DNA from: Flavobacteriaceae bacterium
Lineage (GTDB): Bacteria; Bacteroidota; Bacteroidia; Flavobacteriales; Flavobacteriaceae
Reading direction: 5' to 3'
NCBI GenBank assembly: GCA_021647885.1
Contig: JAKITV010000001.1
Coordinates: forward strand, 124,001 to 188,000
DNA: 64,000 nucleotides
The stretch's first letter is position 1; every line of letters starts with the position of its first letter. Below, piece by piece: positions 1 to 8,567 of the stretch. The position numbers and the translations under genes are program-made. Under the pieces are notes generated by a model. It had not been told where the DNA came from, did not search any database, and saw only the letters and a program-made list of their open reading frames with translations.

Positions 1-687
1 AATACATATCCAAAAGTAAAGATCATTGAAAACAAAGAAAATCTTGGTTTTGGAAAAGCCAATAATAAAGGAATGGAAATTGCCAAAGGCAAATATATTT
101 TTTTATTAAATACAGATACATATTTAATAAATAATGCTATTGAAGTTTTGTTTAAGTTTATGGAAGACAAAACCAATAGTAAAGTTGGTGTGTCTGGAGC
201 TTTGCTGTTTAAAACAGATTTGTCTCATAATGTTTCAGCAGGCAACTTTCCTAATTATAAGTTATTTGTAAAAGGATCTTTTTGGAAATTGTTTTATCCA
301 AAAAGTTTTTATGAAAATGCAAGTAGAACTAAGTTCCCGTTTTTTAGTGATAAACCATTTGAAGTAGATTATGTTTCAGGAGCAGATTTTTTTGTAAGAA
401 AATCGGCTATTGATAAAGTTGGAGGTTTTGATGAACGCTTTTTTATGTATGGCGAAGATGCAGAATTGTCGTTTAGAATTAAAAACCAATTATCTTATTC
501 GATTATGATTGTTCCAGAGGCTAAAATTGTGCATATTAGTCAAGGATCAAGCGAAAGTGGAAGTCAAAGTAGAAAATTTAAATATCAGTTTATTAAGAGT
601 ACAGCACTCTATTATAAAATCACTGAAGGATTCATAGCAAGCAAATTATATTTTATAACGAGTTTTAAAAGATTGTATTTTAAATAA
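1..687 (+). CDS. Family 2 glycosyltransferase, 5' end outside window
   Basis: The frame is open from the first base, so the true start lies upstream; 228 codons are visible. It resembles rhamnosyltransferase-like family 2 (GT-A) enzymes, which move a sugar from a nucleotide donor onto a lipid-linked glycan in the cytoplasm. Visible marks are NLGFGKANN (in-window residues 14-22), the metal/nucleotide-binding NTDT (37-40), and the later GGFDERFFMYGEDAELSFR block typical of the acceptor-side half. An internal ATG at 73 would cut off the nucleotide-binding start and is not the start. The gene is 11 bases before wecB in the same direction. Donor and acceptor cannot be told from sequence. Confidence 0.88.
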   Translation, partial: NTYPKVKIIENKENLGFGKANNKGMEIAKGKYIFLLNTDTYLINNAIEVLFKFMEDKTNSKVGVSGALLFKTDLSHNVSAGNFPNYKLFVKGSFWKLFYPKSFYENASRTKFPFFSDKPFEVDYVSGADFFVRKSAIDKVGGFDERFFMYGEDAELSFRIKNQLSYSIMIVPEAKIVHISQGSSESGSQSRKFKYQFIKSTALYYKITEGFIASKLYFITSFKRLYFK

Positions 688-698
688 AAAATCAACAA

Positions 699-1802
699 AT
701 GAAGATACTTGTATGTATTGGTACACGTCCTGAAGCTATTAAAATGGCTCCAATTTGTTATGAATTTCAAAAGAGAAAACTTTCATACAAGTTATGTATT
801 ACTGCTCAACATAGAGAATTATTAGATCAGGTAATAGTTTTTTTTAAATTACAAGTTGATTATGATTTAGATTTGATGAAAAAAAATCAAAACCTTAATC
901 TTTTAAGCTCTAAAATTTTATCTAAAATGGACGCTATTTTTGATAAAGAACAATTTGATTTAGTTATAGTGCATGGAGATACAACTACATCAAGTATGGT
1001 AGCTTTAGCTGCATTTTATAGAAATATAAAAATCATGCATATTGAAGCTGGTTTACGTACATATAATAAGCTATCACCATTTCCTGAAGAAATTAATCGC
1101 CAATTGACTGGACGATTATCAGATTATCACATGGCTCCAACAATTAAAGCTAGTGAAAATTTACTTTTAGAAGGTGTAAAAAAGAAAAATATATTAATAA
1201 CAGGAAATTCAGTTGTTGATGCCTTAAAATTTACTACTAACAAGCTTGAAAATGGTTACTCTAATGTATCAATTGAAAAATTAAAAAAATTACTAAACTT
1301 TGAAAAAGACATTATTTTAGTAACTGGTCACAGAAGAGAAAATATTGGTCAAGGTTTTATTAATATATGTAACGCATTGTTAGAATTAGCAAAAAAGGAT
1401 GTAGAAATAGTATTTCCAGTTCACTTAAATCCTAATGTGAAACAAATTGTATTCGATATGTTAAAGGACAATTTAAATATTCACCTCATTGAACCATTGG
1501 ATTATCCTTCTTTTGTCTGGTTAATGCAAAAATCTAAAGTTATAATATCTGATTCTGGTGGAATTCAAGAAGAAGCTCCTATGTTTAATGTTCCTGTAAT
1601 AGTAACTAGAGAAGTAACAGAAAGATCAGAAGGAGTTTTATCTGGTCATTCTTTTTTAGTTGGAATTGATACATTGAAAATTATTAATAAGACCATGGAA
1701 TTGCTTAATAGAACTACATTTGGTATTAAAATAGAAAACCCTTATGGCAATGGTAAAGCTGCTGAGAAAATAGTTAATTTCATTAAGTATCGGTTTAAGT
1801 AA
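699..1802 (+). CDS. wecB: UDP-N-acetylglucosamine 2-epimerase (non-hydrolysing)
   Basis: It interconverts UDP-GlcNAc and UDP-ManNAc in the cytoplasm, supplying ManNAc-type precursors for surface glycans. The 367-residue length fits the family. Visible marks: GTRPEAIKMAPI near the N-terminus, HGDTTTS around residue 92, HIEAGLR around 115, PFPEEINRQ soon after, a GHRRENIGQG segment, and DSGGIQEEA in the C-terminal Rossmann half. This set separates it from the hydrolysing NeuC type, which is also present in this locus at 6706. It lies between two glycosyltransferases in a packed operon. Confidence 0.93.
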   Translation: MKILVCIGTRPEAIKMAPICYEFQKRKLSYKLCITAQHRELLDQVIVFFKLQVDYDLDLMKKNQNLNLLSSKILSKMDAIFDKEQFDLVIVHGDTTTSSMVALAAFYRNIKIMHIEAGLRTYNKLSPFPEEINRQLTGRLSDYHMAPTIKASENLLLEGVKKKNILITGNSVVDALKFTTNKLENGYSNVSIEKLKKLLNFEKDIILVTGHRRENIGQGFINICNALLELAKKDVEIVFPVHLNPNVKQIVFDMLKDNLNIHLIEPLDYPSFVWLMQKSKVIISDSGGIQEEAPMFNVPVIVTREVTERSEGVLSGHSFLVGIDTLKIINKTMELLNRTTFGIKIENPYGNGKAAEKIVNFIKYRFK

Positions 1803-1809
1803 TTTGGAA

Positions 1810-3063
1810 ATGAAAAAAGCAAAAAAAATATTAATAATAACCGAATCTATTAATGTTGAGGATAGTAGTGGTTCTAAAGCTAATGTAGATATTATTAAAA
1901 ACTTAAAACGTTCTGGCTATGATGTAAAGGTATATCACTACACAAGAAAAAGCATAAAACTCAAAGGTATGGACTGTATTGCAATACCAGAACAAAAAGC
2001 AACACTATTTTATGTGTTAAGTAAAATAATACTTGTTTTTTTTCGATTAACCAAGATTAATATCAACCCATTTATCGAAAAACGTTTAGGATTTTCTTTT
2101 GCTTTTTTTAATGATGTTTTTAGTATAAAAAAAGGCTTAAAAAAAGAAACCAATTTTAATCCAGATTGGGTAATAACGTTAAGTAAAGCAGCAAGTTTTA
2201 GAGTACATAAGGCACTATTAAAATTACCACATTGGCATAGCAAATGGTTGGCTTATATACACGATCCTTATCCCATGCATTTTTATCCTAGACCTTATAA
2301 TTGGGTAGAGCCTGGTTACTATCAAAAACAAGAATTTTTTAGAGAAGTATCCAAAAAATCAGCACATGCTATTTTTCCTAGTCAATTATTAATGGAATGG
2401 ATGGGAAGTTATTATCCCGATTTTTTAGAAAGAGGTATCGTTATTCCTCATCAAATTTCGAATGGAGCTAAAATAAATCAGAATGCACCAGCTTATTTCA
2501 AAAAAGATTATTTTACAATCTTACATGCTGGCAGTTTAATGAAACCCAGAAATCCAAGTGGTTTAGTAGAAGGATTTCAACAATTTTTAAGCACTAATCC
2601 TCAAGCCAAAGCCAATTCTCAATTATTAATATTAGGTAAAAAAGATTTTTTTGACGACTATTTAAATGCCAAACAGAGTGAGATTCAACAGTTGTATTTA
2701 AGTTCTGGCTATGTATCTTTTGATGATGTGCAATGTATGCAAAATGAGACTTCAGTTAATGTAATATTAGAAGCAAAATCAGAGATAAGCCCATTTTTAC
2801 CAGGCAAGTTTCCACATTGTGTAAAAGCAAATAAACCTATTTTATATTTAGGTCCAAAGCAAAGTGAATGTTTGAGATTATTAGGAGAACCTTATAGTTA
2901 TGCAGCAGAGATTGATGAGGTTAATAGTATAGCAAAACATATAGAGCAAATGTATATAAATTGGAAAAACCAGTCTGAACAGCAGTTTTTAAACAGACCG
3001 GATTTAGAAGTGTATTTGTCGTATAATAATTTAAAAGAAACCATTGAGAACTTGAATGCGTAA
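1810..3063 (+). CDS. GT-B type glycosyltransferase
   Basis: A 417-residue protein with the two-Rossmann layout of GT-B glycosyltransferases: an N-terminal acceptor half beginning ILIITESINVEDSSGSKAN and a C-terminal half with ILHAGSLMKPRNPSGLVEGF, a common family 4 pattern, followed by LLILGKKD. The HDPYPMHFYPRPYNW segment resembles loops in flavobacterial polysaccharide transferases. A TTG at 1804 would add two residues, but the ATG at 1810 is the more likely start. It begins directly after wecB. No secretion signal is visible, so it should act on the cytoplasmic side. Sugar specificity is unknown. Confidence 0.8.
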   Translation: MKKAKKILIITESINVEDSSGSKANVDIIKNLKRSGYDVKVYHYTRKSIKLKGMDCIAIPEQKATLFYVLSKIILVFFRLTKININPFIEKRLGFSFAFFNDVFSIKKGLKKETNFNPDWVITLSKAASFRVHKALLKLPHWHSKWLAYIHDPYPMHFYPRPYNWVEPGYYQKQEFFREVSKKSAHAIFPSQLLMEWMGSYYPDFLERGIVIPHQISNGAKINQNAPAYFKKDYFTILHAGSLMKPRNPSGLVEGFQQFLSTNPQAKANSQLLILGKKDFFDDYLNAKQSEIQQLYLSSGYVSFDDVQCMQNETSVNVILEAKSEISPFLPGKFPHCVKANKPILYLGPKQSECLRLLGEPYSYAAEIDEVNSIAKHIEQMYINWKNQSEQQFLNRPDLEVYLSYNNLKETIENLNA

Positions 3064-3079
3064 GATTTAGTTAGTAACC

Positions 3080-3670
3080 ATGATAAAAAAAATAACTAAT
3101 AAGCTTTTAAGTTTGAAAGCTAAATATAGTCGTGTATTTAGTACGACGTTTAATAAATCCTTTAAGCAATCAGATTATAATAGATGGAGCAAAGAAAAAT
3201 CACTTTTTTCATCTTGGGATGAACGTACTCAACTTTTAGCAAACCAGATTTCGCCAAATAGTTCGGTTTTTGAATTTGGAGCAGCACGATTGGTTTTAGA
3301 AGACATGTTGCCAGAAGGATGTCAGTACTTACATTCAGATATTGTTAAACGAAATGAAGATACTTTAGTTATAGATTTAAATAAAGAACTCCCTAATTTA
3401 CCTCAAGTAGATTATATTGTGTTTAGCGGTGTTTTAGAGTATATTTTTGAAGTTAAAGACTTGTTAGCACATCTGTCTCAATTTACAAATCATTTTGTAT
3501 TTTCATATGCAGTAACAAATACCTTTCCTGATAAAGGGAATAGACGATTTAATGGTTGGGTAAGTGATTTGAGCGAAGTTGATATTTGTACTATTGCTGA
3601 AGATTTACAATGGGAAAGTAGTATAGTTGGAACTTGGAAAAAACAAACCTTATTTCAATTTAGTAAATAA
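3080..3670 (+). CDS. Class I SAM-dependent methyltransferase-like protein
   Basis: A 196-residue protein with a degenerate SAM-binding core: SVFEFGAAR (around residues 58-66) as motif I, a LHSDI acidic segment where the ribose-binding residue is expected, and VDYIVFSGVLEYI as motif IV. It sits between glycosyltransferases and probably methylates a sugar in the repeat unit, but this is inference from context. The N-terminal 40 residues are basic and lysine-rich. The short length suggests a minimal methyltransferase without an extra domain. Confidence 0.65.
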   Translation: MIKKITNKLLSLKAKYSRVFSTTFNKSFKQSDYNRWSKEKSLFSSWDERTQLLANQISPNSSVFEFGAARLVLEDMLPEGCQYLHSDIVKRNEDTLVIDLNKELPNLPQVDYIVFSGVLEYIFEVKDLLAHLSQFTNHFVFSYAVTNTFPDKGNRRFNGWVSDLSEVDICTIAEDLQWESSIVGTWKKQTLFQFSK

Positions 3671-3673
3671 ACT

Positions 3674-4771
3674 ATGCAACAAAAACACACCATAATATAT
3701 GCCTATAGAAATCGTGATGCTGAACGTGTAAGACTATCATTGCTTTCGCTTGAAAGTCAGTCATTAAAGAATTTTGAGGTTCAATTTATTGATTATGGCA
3801 GTACAGATGATTATGCTAATAAAATAAAGACAGTAATAGATAGTTTCTCTTTTGCTACCTATCATTATATAGCTCACGAAGGCTTATTATGGAATAAAAG
3901 TAAAGCACTTAATTACGGGATTTCTAAAACTAATACAGAGTATATTGTAATTGCTGATGTAGATGTACAGTTTGCTCCAAATTTTACCAAACAGATTGAA
4001 ACATTTGCTAAACCAACTCAATTTACCTTATTTAAAATAGGATACTTGCCAAAAGAAGTTACACCATCTGCAATTGAAAAATCAACTTTTGAGTCACTTA
4101 TGCCAAAGCATTATGGAGATACATTTGGTATAGGTCTGTTTCCTAAAGCAGCTCTTGAAAAAGTAAAAGGATTAGATACATTTTTTCATTTTTATGGTTC
4201 AGAAGATGAAGATTTAAACAATCGATTAAAAATAGCAGGTTATATGTTAAATAGATGTGAAGATGATTTGTTATTGCATCAATGGCATCCAAGATATCCA
4301 CAAAAAAAGAAAGAGAAACTAACTATAATACCTCGTTTGTCAAATATTCAACGAATTAACCAACGCCATTTTTTGTCGCATAAAGAACGTAAAGTAATAG
4401 TGCCAGAACAGAACGAATATTGGAATAAATGTTATTCGAAATCAGATTACAAAATATTAAAACAACCAGATGAAACCCTTATAATAGACAATATAAAGGC
4501 TAAGGTTGACCATTTTTTAAATTATGAATTAAAAACGTATAAAGGAAAAATTGTCAAGGTTATTTTTAAAGAAGCAACATATTACAGTACGTTAAAATAT
4601 AAACTCAAAACGCTTTTAAAAATCCAATCTCAACCATACTTATCGATGAAGCAGGTCAATGATCAAGTTTTAAAGAAAATAATTTTTGAGTATAGAAACT
4701 ACAATTATGCTTATATGGTTTCAGAAGATTTGAAAGAAATTGAATTCAGTATTGATTTAAGAAGCCAATAG
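3674..4771 (+). CDS. Family 2 glycosyltransferase with galactosyltransferase-like C-terminal block
   Basis: A 365-residue GT-A enzyme. The start HTIIYAYRNRDAERVRLSL is the usual nucleotide-binding strand, IDYGSTDDYANK follows, and VIADVDVQF holds the DxD metal site around residues 96-100. The block FYGSEDEDLNNRLKIAGY is the mark of the galactosyltransferase C-terminal domain (Glyco_transf_7C-like). About 130 C-terminal residues after that are not recognised. It is three bases downstream of the methyltransferase and four upstream of the pyruvyl transferase. Confidence 0.83.
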   Translation: MQQKHTIIYAYRNRDAERVRLSLLSLESQSLKNFEVQFIDYGSTDDYANKIKTVIDSFSFATYHYIAHEGLLWNKSKALNYGISKTNTEYIVIADVDVQFAPNFTKQIETFAKPTQFTLFKIGYLPKEVTPSAIEKSTFESLMPKHYGDTFGIGLFPKAALEKVKGLDTFFHFYGSEDEDLNNRLKIAGYMLNRCEDDLLLHQWHPRYPQKKKEKLTIIPRLSNIQRINQRHFLSHKERKVIVPEQNEYWNKCYSKSDYKILKQPDETLIIDNIKAKVDHFLNYELKTYKGKIVKVIFKEATYYSTLKYKLKTLLKIQSQPYLSMKQVNDQVLKKIIFEYRNYNYAYMVSEDLKEIEFSIDLRSQ

Positions 4772-4775
4772 CACA

Positions 4776-5594
4776 ATGTGGAGATCTAAAAACATACGGT
4801 TGTTTTGGTGGAGTGAATCAATTCTTATGGATAAGCCAAAAGAGAATTATGGTGATGTTTTAGGAAAGTATTTAGTTGAAAAAATATCTAATAGAAAGAT
4901 TCTTTGGGCAAATCCTAAAAAATTTAACATCAGAGATTTCTGGCAACCCATTTATGTTACTGCTGGTAGTATTCTTGCGCATGTAAACAAAAAATGTATT
5001 GTTTGGGGAAGCGGAATCATTCAAGAAAATCAAATTGTAAAACCTGCCAAATTCTTAGCAGTAAGAGGACCGGAAACAAGACGTATATTGATTAATCAAG
5101 GTTATAAAGTGCCTGAAGTTTATGGAGATCCAGCATTGTTATTACCAATATATTACAATCCAAAAATTGATAAAAAATATAAGTTAGGGATTATACCTCA
5201 TTATGTAGATTATAATTTGGTTAAAGAAATGTATAGTAATAATAAAGACATTCTTATTATAGATTTAATGACCAATGATATAGAAGCTACTACTAACTTA
5301 TTTTTGCAATGTGAACGAATAGTGTCTTCATCGTTACATGGTATTATTGTATCTCACGCATACCAAATACCAGCAGTTTGGATTAAATTTTCAAATAAAT
5401 TATTTGGTGATGATATAAAATTTAAGGACTATTTTATGTCTGTATTAATAAAACCATACGTTCCCAATACAGTTGAATCGTTAACAGCTAACGAAAATTT
5501 AGAAAGTTTTTTTAATTCAGAAATAGAATTACCCAATCAAGACCAAATCAATAAATTACAACTAGGATTAATGGAAGTTTGCCCATTTATATAG
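4776..5594 (+). CDS. Polysaccharide pyruvyl transferase family protein
   Basis: Members of this family (CsaB, ExoV, WcaK types) transfer a pyruvate ketal from phosphoenolpyruvate to a sugar. The 272-residue protein shows ENYGDVLGKYLVEKIS near the N-terminus, VWGSGIIQ, LAVRGPETRRILINQGY, VYGDPALLLP, and the C-terminal VSSSLHGIIVSHAYQIPAVW, all hallmark segments of the family. It ends with VCPF, so it looks complete. Pyruvylation would add a negative charge to the glycan. The precise substrate is unknown; a nonulosonic acid cassette follows directly downstream. Confidence 0.85.
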   Translation: MWRSKNIRLFWWSESILMDKPKENYGDVLGKYLVEKISNRKILWANPKKFNIRDFWQPIYVTAGSILAHVNKKCIVWGSGIIQENQIVKPAKFLAVRGPETRRILINQGYKVPEVYGDPALLLPIYYNPKIDKKYKLGIIPHYVDYNLVKEMYSNNKDILIIDLMTNDIEATTNLFLQCERIVSSSLHGIIVSHAYQIPAVWIKFSNKLFGDDIKFKDYFMSVLIKPYVPNTVESLTANENLESFFNSEIELPNQDQINKLQLGLMEVCPFI

Positions 5595-5607
5595 TATTGA
5601 AAATTGA

Positions 5608-5700
5608 GGACTAAAAAAAGATTTTCATACAATTGAATACAAAGAAATCACTAAATTGCCATGTATGTATTTTTACTGTACAAAACAAACTGATGATTAA
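5608..5700 (+). pseudogene. Possible 3' remnant of a lost gene
   Basis: The 112-base gap between the pyruvyl transferase and neuB contains a 30-codon frame that ends in TAA at 5698 and has no start codon at its beginning; it is closed upstream by TGA at 5605. Its translation includes KKDFHTIEYKEITKLPCMYF, which has protein-like composition rather than that of random AT-rich DNA. It could be the tail of a gene removed by rearrangement of the polysaccharide locus. It was not matched to any family, and it may be chance. Confidence 0.2.
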
Positions 5701-5706
5701 ATAGTA

Positions 5707-6705
5707 ATGAGCTTTATAATAGCCGAAATAGCACAAGCACATAATGGAAATATAGATACTGCTCATGCTTATATTGATGCTTTGTCAAAAACTGGTGTTG
5801 ATGCTATAAAATTTCAAACACATATAGCAGAAGCCGAAAGTAGTATTTATGAACCTTTTAGAGTAAAATTCTCTGAACAAGATGCTACACGATTTGACTA
5901 TTGGAAACGCATGGAATTTACGCTTCAGCAATGGAAAGCATTAAAACAACATTGTGATGAGCTTGGTTTAGAATTTATGAGTTCGCCTTTTAGCAATGCA
6001 GCGGTCGATGTTTTAGAAGAAGTAGGTGTTAAACGCTATAAAATTGGTTCGGGTGAGGTCACAAACTTTTTATTGTTAGAGCGCATTGCACAAACAAAAA
6101 AACCAGTTATTCTCTCTTCTGGCATGAGTTCTTATCATGAACTTGATAAGGCAGTAGAATTTTTAAAAGATAGAGATGTAGATATTGCCATTTTGCAATG
6201 TACAACGGCATATCCAACAAGTCCAAAAGAGTATGGATTAAATGTTATTAAAGAATTAAAAGAACGCTATAATCTCCCAATTGGTTTTTCCGATCATTCT
6301 GCAAAAATAGAAACTTGTATTGCTGCTGCTGCTTTAGGAGCAGAAATTTTTGAGTTTCACGCTGTTTTTAATAAACAAGTATTTGGTCCAGACACAACAT
6401 CTTCTCTAACTATAGACGAGGTTGAGATGCTTGTAAAATCGATTAAGAATATTGAGGTTGCATTACTTTCACCTATAGATAAAAATGATAACAGTAAGTA
6501 TTCTGAACTAAAACTAATTTTCGAAAAATCATTAGCAGTTAATAAAGATTTAAAAAGAGGACACCGTATTACATTCTCCGATTTAGAAGGTAAAAAACCG
6601 TCAAATAAAGGTATTTCGGCTTCAAAGTTTAAAGAAATTATTGGTAAAGAAGTCCAAAGAGATATGGCACAATGGGAATTTTTAAATAAAGAAGATATAT
6701 CATAA
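5707..6705 (+). CDS. neuB: Nonulosonic acid synthase (N-acetylneuraminate/legionaminate synthase type)
   Basis: It condenses phosphoenolpyruvate with a 6-carbon N-acylated sugar (ManNAc or the 2,4-diacetamido analogue) to make a 9-carbon sialic or legionaminic acid. The 332 residues comprise a TIM-barrel NeuB domain starting IIAEIAQAHNGN, with DAIKFQTH, FMSSPFS, KIGSGEVTN, ILSSGMSS, LQCTTAYPT and GFSDHS, and a C-terminal antifreeze-like/SAF domain from about residue 275 (KDLKRGHRITFSDL). It ends directly against neuC (TAA then ATG). neuB, neuC and neuA form one unit. Neu5Ac versus legionaminic acid cannot be decided here. Confidence 0.9.
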   Translation: MSFIIAEIAQAHNGNIDTAHAYIDALSKTGVDAIKFQTHIAEAESSIYEPFRVKFSEQDATRFDYWKRMEFTLQQWKALKQHCDELGLEFMSSPFSNAAVDVLEEVGVKRYKIGSGEVTNFLLLERIAQTKKPVILSSGMSSYHELDKAVEFLKDRDVDIAILQCTTAYPTSPKEYGLNVIKELKERYNLPIGFSDHSAKIETCIAAAALGAEIFEFHAVFNKQVFGPDTTSSLTIDEVEMLVKSIKNIEVALLSPIDKNDNSKYSELKLIFEKSLAVNKDLKRGHRITFSDLEGKKPSNKGISASKFKEIIGKEVQRDMAQWEFLNKEDIS

Positions 6706-7866
6706 ATGGTAAAAAGAAAAATTTGTGTAGTCATTACAGCACGACCATCATATAGCAGAATAAAAACTGCGTTAAGTGCTATAGAAGCACATCCAAAATT
6801 GCAATTGCAACTCGTAGTAGCTGGTTCTGCATTGTTAGATCGTTATGGCAATGCGGTAAATTATATTGAAGAAGATGGTTTTTCAATTGATGCAAAAGTG
6901 TTTATGGTGTTGGAAGGTGAAAACAAAACATCTATGGCTAAATCAACTGGTTTAGGTGTTATGGAATTCGCAAATGTTTTTTATAATCTAAAACCAGATG
7001 CTGTAGTTACCATTGCTGATAGATTTGAAACAATAGCAACTTCAATTGCAGCTGCCTATCAAAACATTCCATTAATTCATGTACAAGGAGGTGAAGTAAC
7101 TGGTAATATTGATGAAAAGGTGAGACATGCAAATACCAAATTGGCTGATATTCATTTAGTAGCTTCTCAAGATGCTAAAGAACGTTTAATAAAAATGGGA
7201 GAAGATGTTAATTATGTGTTTAATACTGGCTGTCCTTCAATAGATATTGCCCACGAAGTGAGTAAATCACCACAATTAAATTTTAATCCCATAGAAAAAT
7301 ATGGTGGTGTTGGGAAGAATATTGATTGGGATAATGGCTATCTGGTAGTCATGCAGCATCCTGTAACTACAGAGTATGATGATGCAAAAGCACATGTTAC
7401 TTCAACCTTAAAGGTAATACATGAATTAGATATTCCAACATTTTGGTTTTGGCCAAATGTAGATGCTGGAGCCGATGGGACTTCTAATGGCATACGTACC
7501 TATAGAGAAATATATCAACCTGATAACATTCATTTCTTTAAGAATATGATTCCTGAAGACTTTTTAAGGTTATTGATTAATAGCAAATGTTTAATTGGTA
7601 ACTCAAGCGTAGGTATAAGGGAATGTTCTTTTTTAGGTGTTCCTGTTGTAAATATTGGAACACGTCAACATGGTAGAACAAGAGGCGAAAATGTAGCAGA
7701 TGTATCTTACAATGAAGATGAAATTAAAAAAGGGATACTTGATATGATTGATAAAAAACCAGATATTATTAGTAATTCTATTTATGGCAATGGTAATTCG
7801 GGAGAACAGATTGCTAATGTTTTAGCAGAAATTGAACTTCGGTTTCATAAAACTATTTCATATTAA
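6706..7866 (+). CDS. neuC: UDP-sugar 2-epimerase, hydrolysing (NeuC/LegG type)
   Basis: It converts UDP-GlcNAc, or its 2,4-diacetamido derivative in legionaminic acid pathways, to the free manno sugar plus UDP, feeding NeuB. The 386-residue protein has the epimerase fold: TARPSYSRIKTALSAI at the start, IADRFETIA, HVQGGEVTGNIDEKVRH, MQHPVTTEY, and the C-terminal IGNSSVGIRECSFLGVP. The RPSYSR start and HVQGGE signature are those of the NeuC group and differ from wecB at 699. It starts on the base after the neuB stop and overlaps neuA by one base (TAATGA), suggesting coupled translation. Confidence 0.9.
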   Translation: MVKRKICVVITARPSYSRIKTALSAIEAHPKLQLQLVVAGSALLDRYGNAVNYIEEDGFSIDAKVFMVLEGENKTSMAKSTGLGVMEFANVFYNLKPDAVVTIADRFETIATSIAAAYQNIPLIHVQGGEVTGNIDEKVRHANTKLADIHLVASQDAKERLIKMGEDVNYVFNTGCPSIDIAHEVSKSPQLNFNPIEKYGGVGKNIDWDNGYLVVMQHPVTTEYDDAKAHVTSTLKVIHELDIPTFWFWPNVDAGADGTSNGIRTYREIYQPDNIHFFKNMIPEDFLRLLINSKCLIGNSSVGIRECSFLGVPVVNIGTRQHGRTRGENVADVSYNEDEIKKGILDMIDKKPDIISNSIYGNGNSGEQIANVLAEIELRFHKTISY

Positions 7867-8564
7867 TGAAGATTTTAGGCATCATACCAGCACGTGGTGG
7901 TTCTAAATCAGTTCCAGATAAAAACATTAAATTGTTAGCAGGGAAGCCTTTGTTGCAATATACTGTTGATGTTGCCAAAAAATCCAAAAATATATCGAGA
8001 TTAATTTTAAGTTCCGAAGATGATAAAATTATAAAAGTAGCTCAACAACTCAATTTAGAAGTCCCTTTTAAAAGACCTATAAATCTTGCCAAAGATGACA
8101 CGCCAACATTGCCAGTTATTCAACATGCTTTAAAATTCTTTATGGAAAAGGGTATTTATTTTGATGCAGTTTGTTTACTACAGGTTACAAGTCCTTTTAA
8201 AACTTCTGAGTTTATTGATAACGCTATCGATAAGTTTGTTAAAAGTGGAGCAGATGCTTTGATTTCAGTACAACAAGTACCAAATGAATTTAATCCGCAT
8301 TGGATGTTTAGAGTTAACAACAAGGATAATTTGGAGCTTTTTACTGGAGAAAAGCAAATTATTTCAAGACGTCAAGACTTACCAAAAGTATATCATAGAG
8401 ATGGCGCGATTTATATTACAAAAACCAGTGTATTGCTTGAGCAAAACTCGTTATATGGTTCAAAATTATCTTATATGGAATCGCCTTCATATTTTAATGT
8501 AAACATCGATACTTTGGAAGACTGGAAAAAGGCTGAAAACTATTTAATGTCTAAAAAGAAATAA
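7866..8564 (+). CDS. neuA: CMP-nonulosonic acid synthetase (acylneuraminate cytidylyltransferase)
   Basis: It activates the nonulosonic acid with CTP to give the CMP-sugar donor used by a transferase. The 232 residues match single-domain cytidylyltransferases: IPARGGSKSVPDKNIKLLAG at the N-terminus (nucleotide binding), LILSSED, FKRP, LLQVTSPF, and RRQDLPKVYHRDGAIYI near residue 170-187. The start overlaps the neuC stop by one base. The transferase that would use its product is probably among the glycosyltransferases of this locus, but none is a recognisable sialyltransferase family member by eye. Confidence 0.92.
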   Translation: MKILGIIPARGGSKSVPDKNIKLLAGKPLLQYTVDVAKKSKNISRLILSSEDDKIIKVAQQLNLEVPFKRPINLAKDDTPTLPVIQHALKFFMEKGIYFDAVCLLQVTSPFKTSEFIDNAIDKFVKSGADALISVQQVPNEFNPHWMFRVNNKDNLELFTGEKQIISRRQDLPKVYHRDGAIYITKTSVLLEQNSLYGSKLSYMESPSYFNVNIDTLEDWKKAENYLMSKKK

Positions 8565-8567
8565 TTA

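Noticed and set aside
1804-1809. TTG start two codons before the ATG of the glycosyltransferase at 1810
   Set aside because: An ATG directly follows and no sequence argues for the extra residues.
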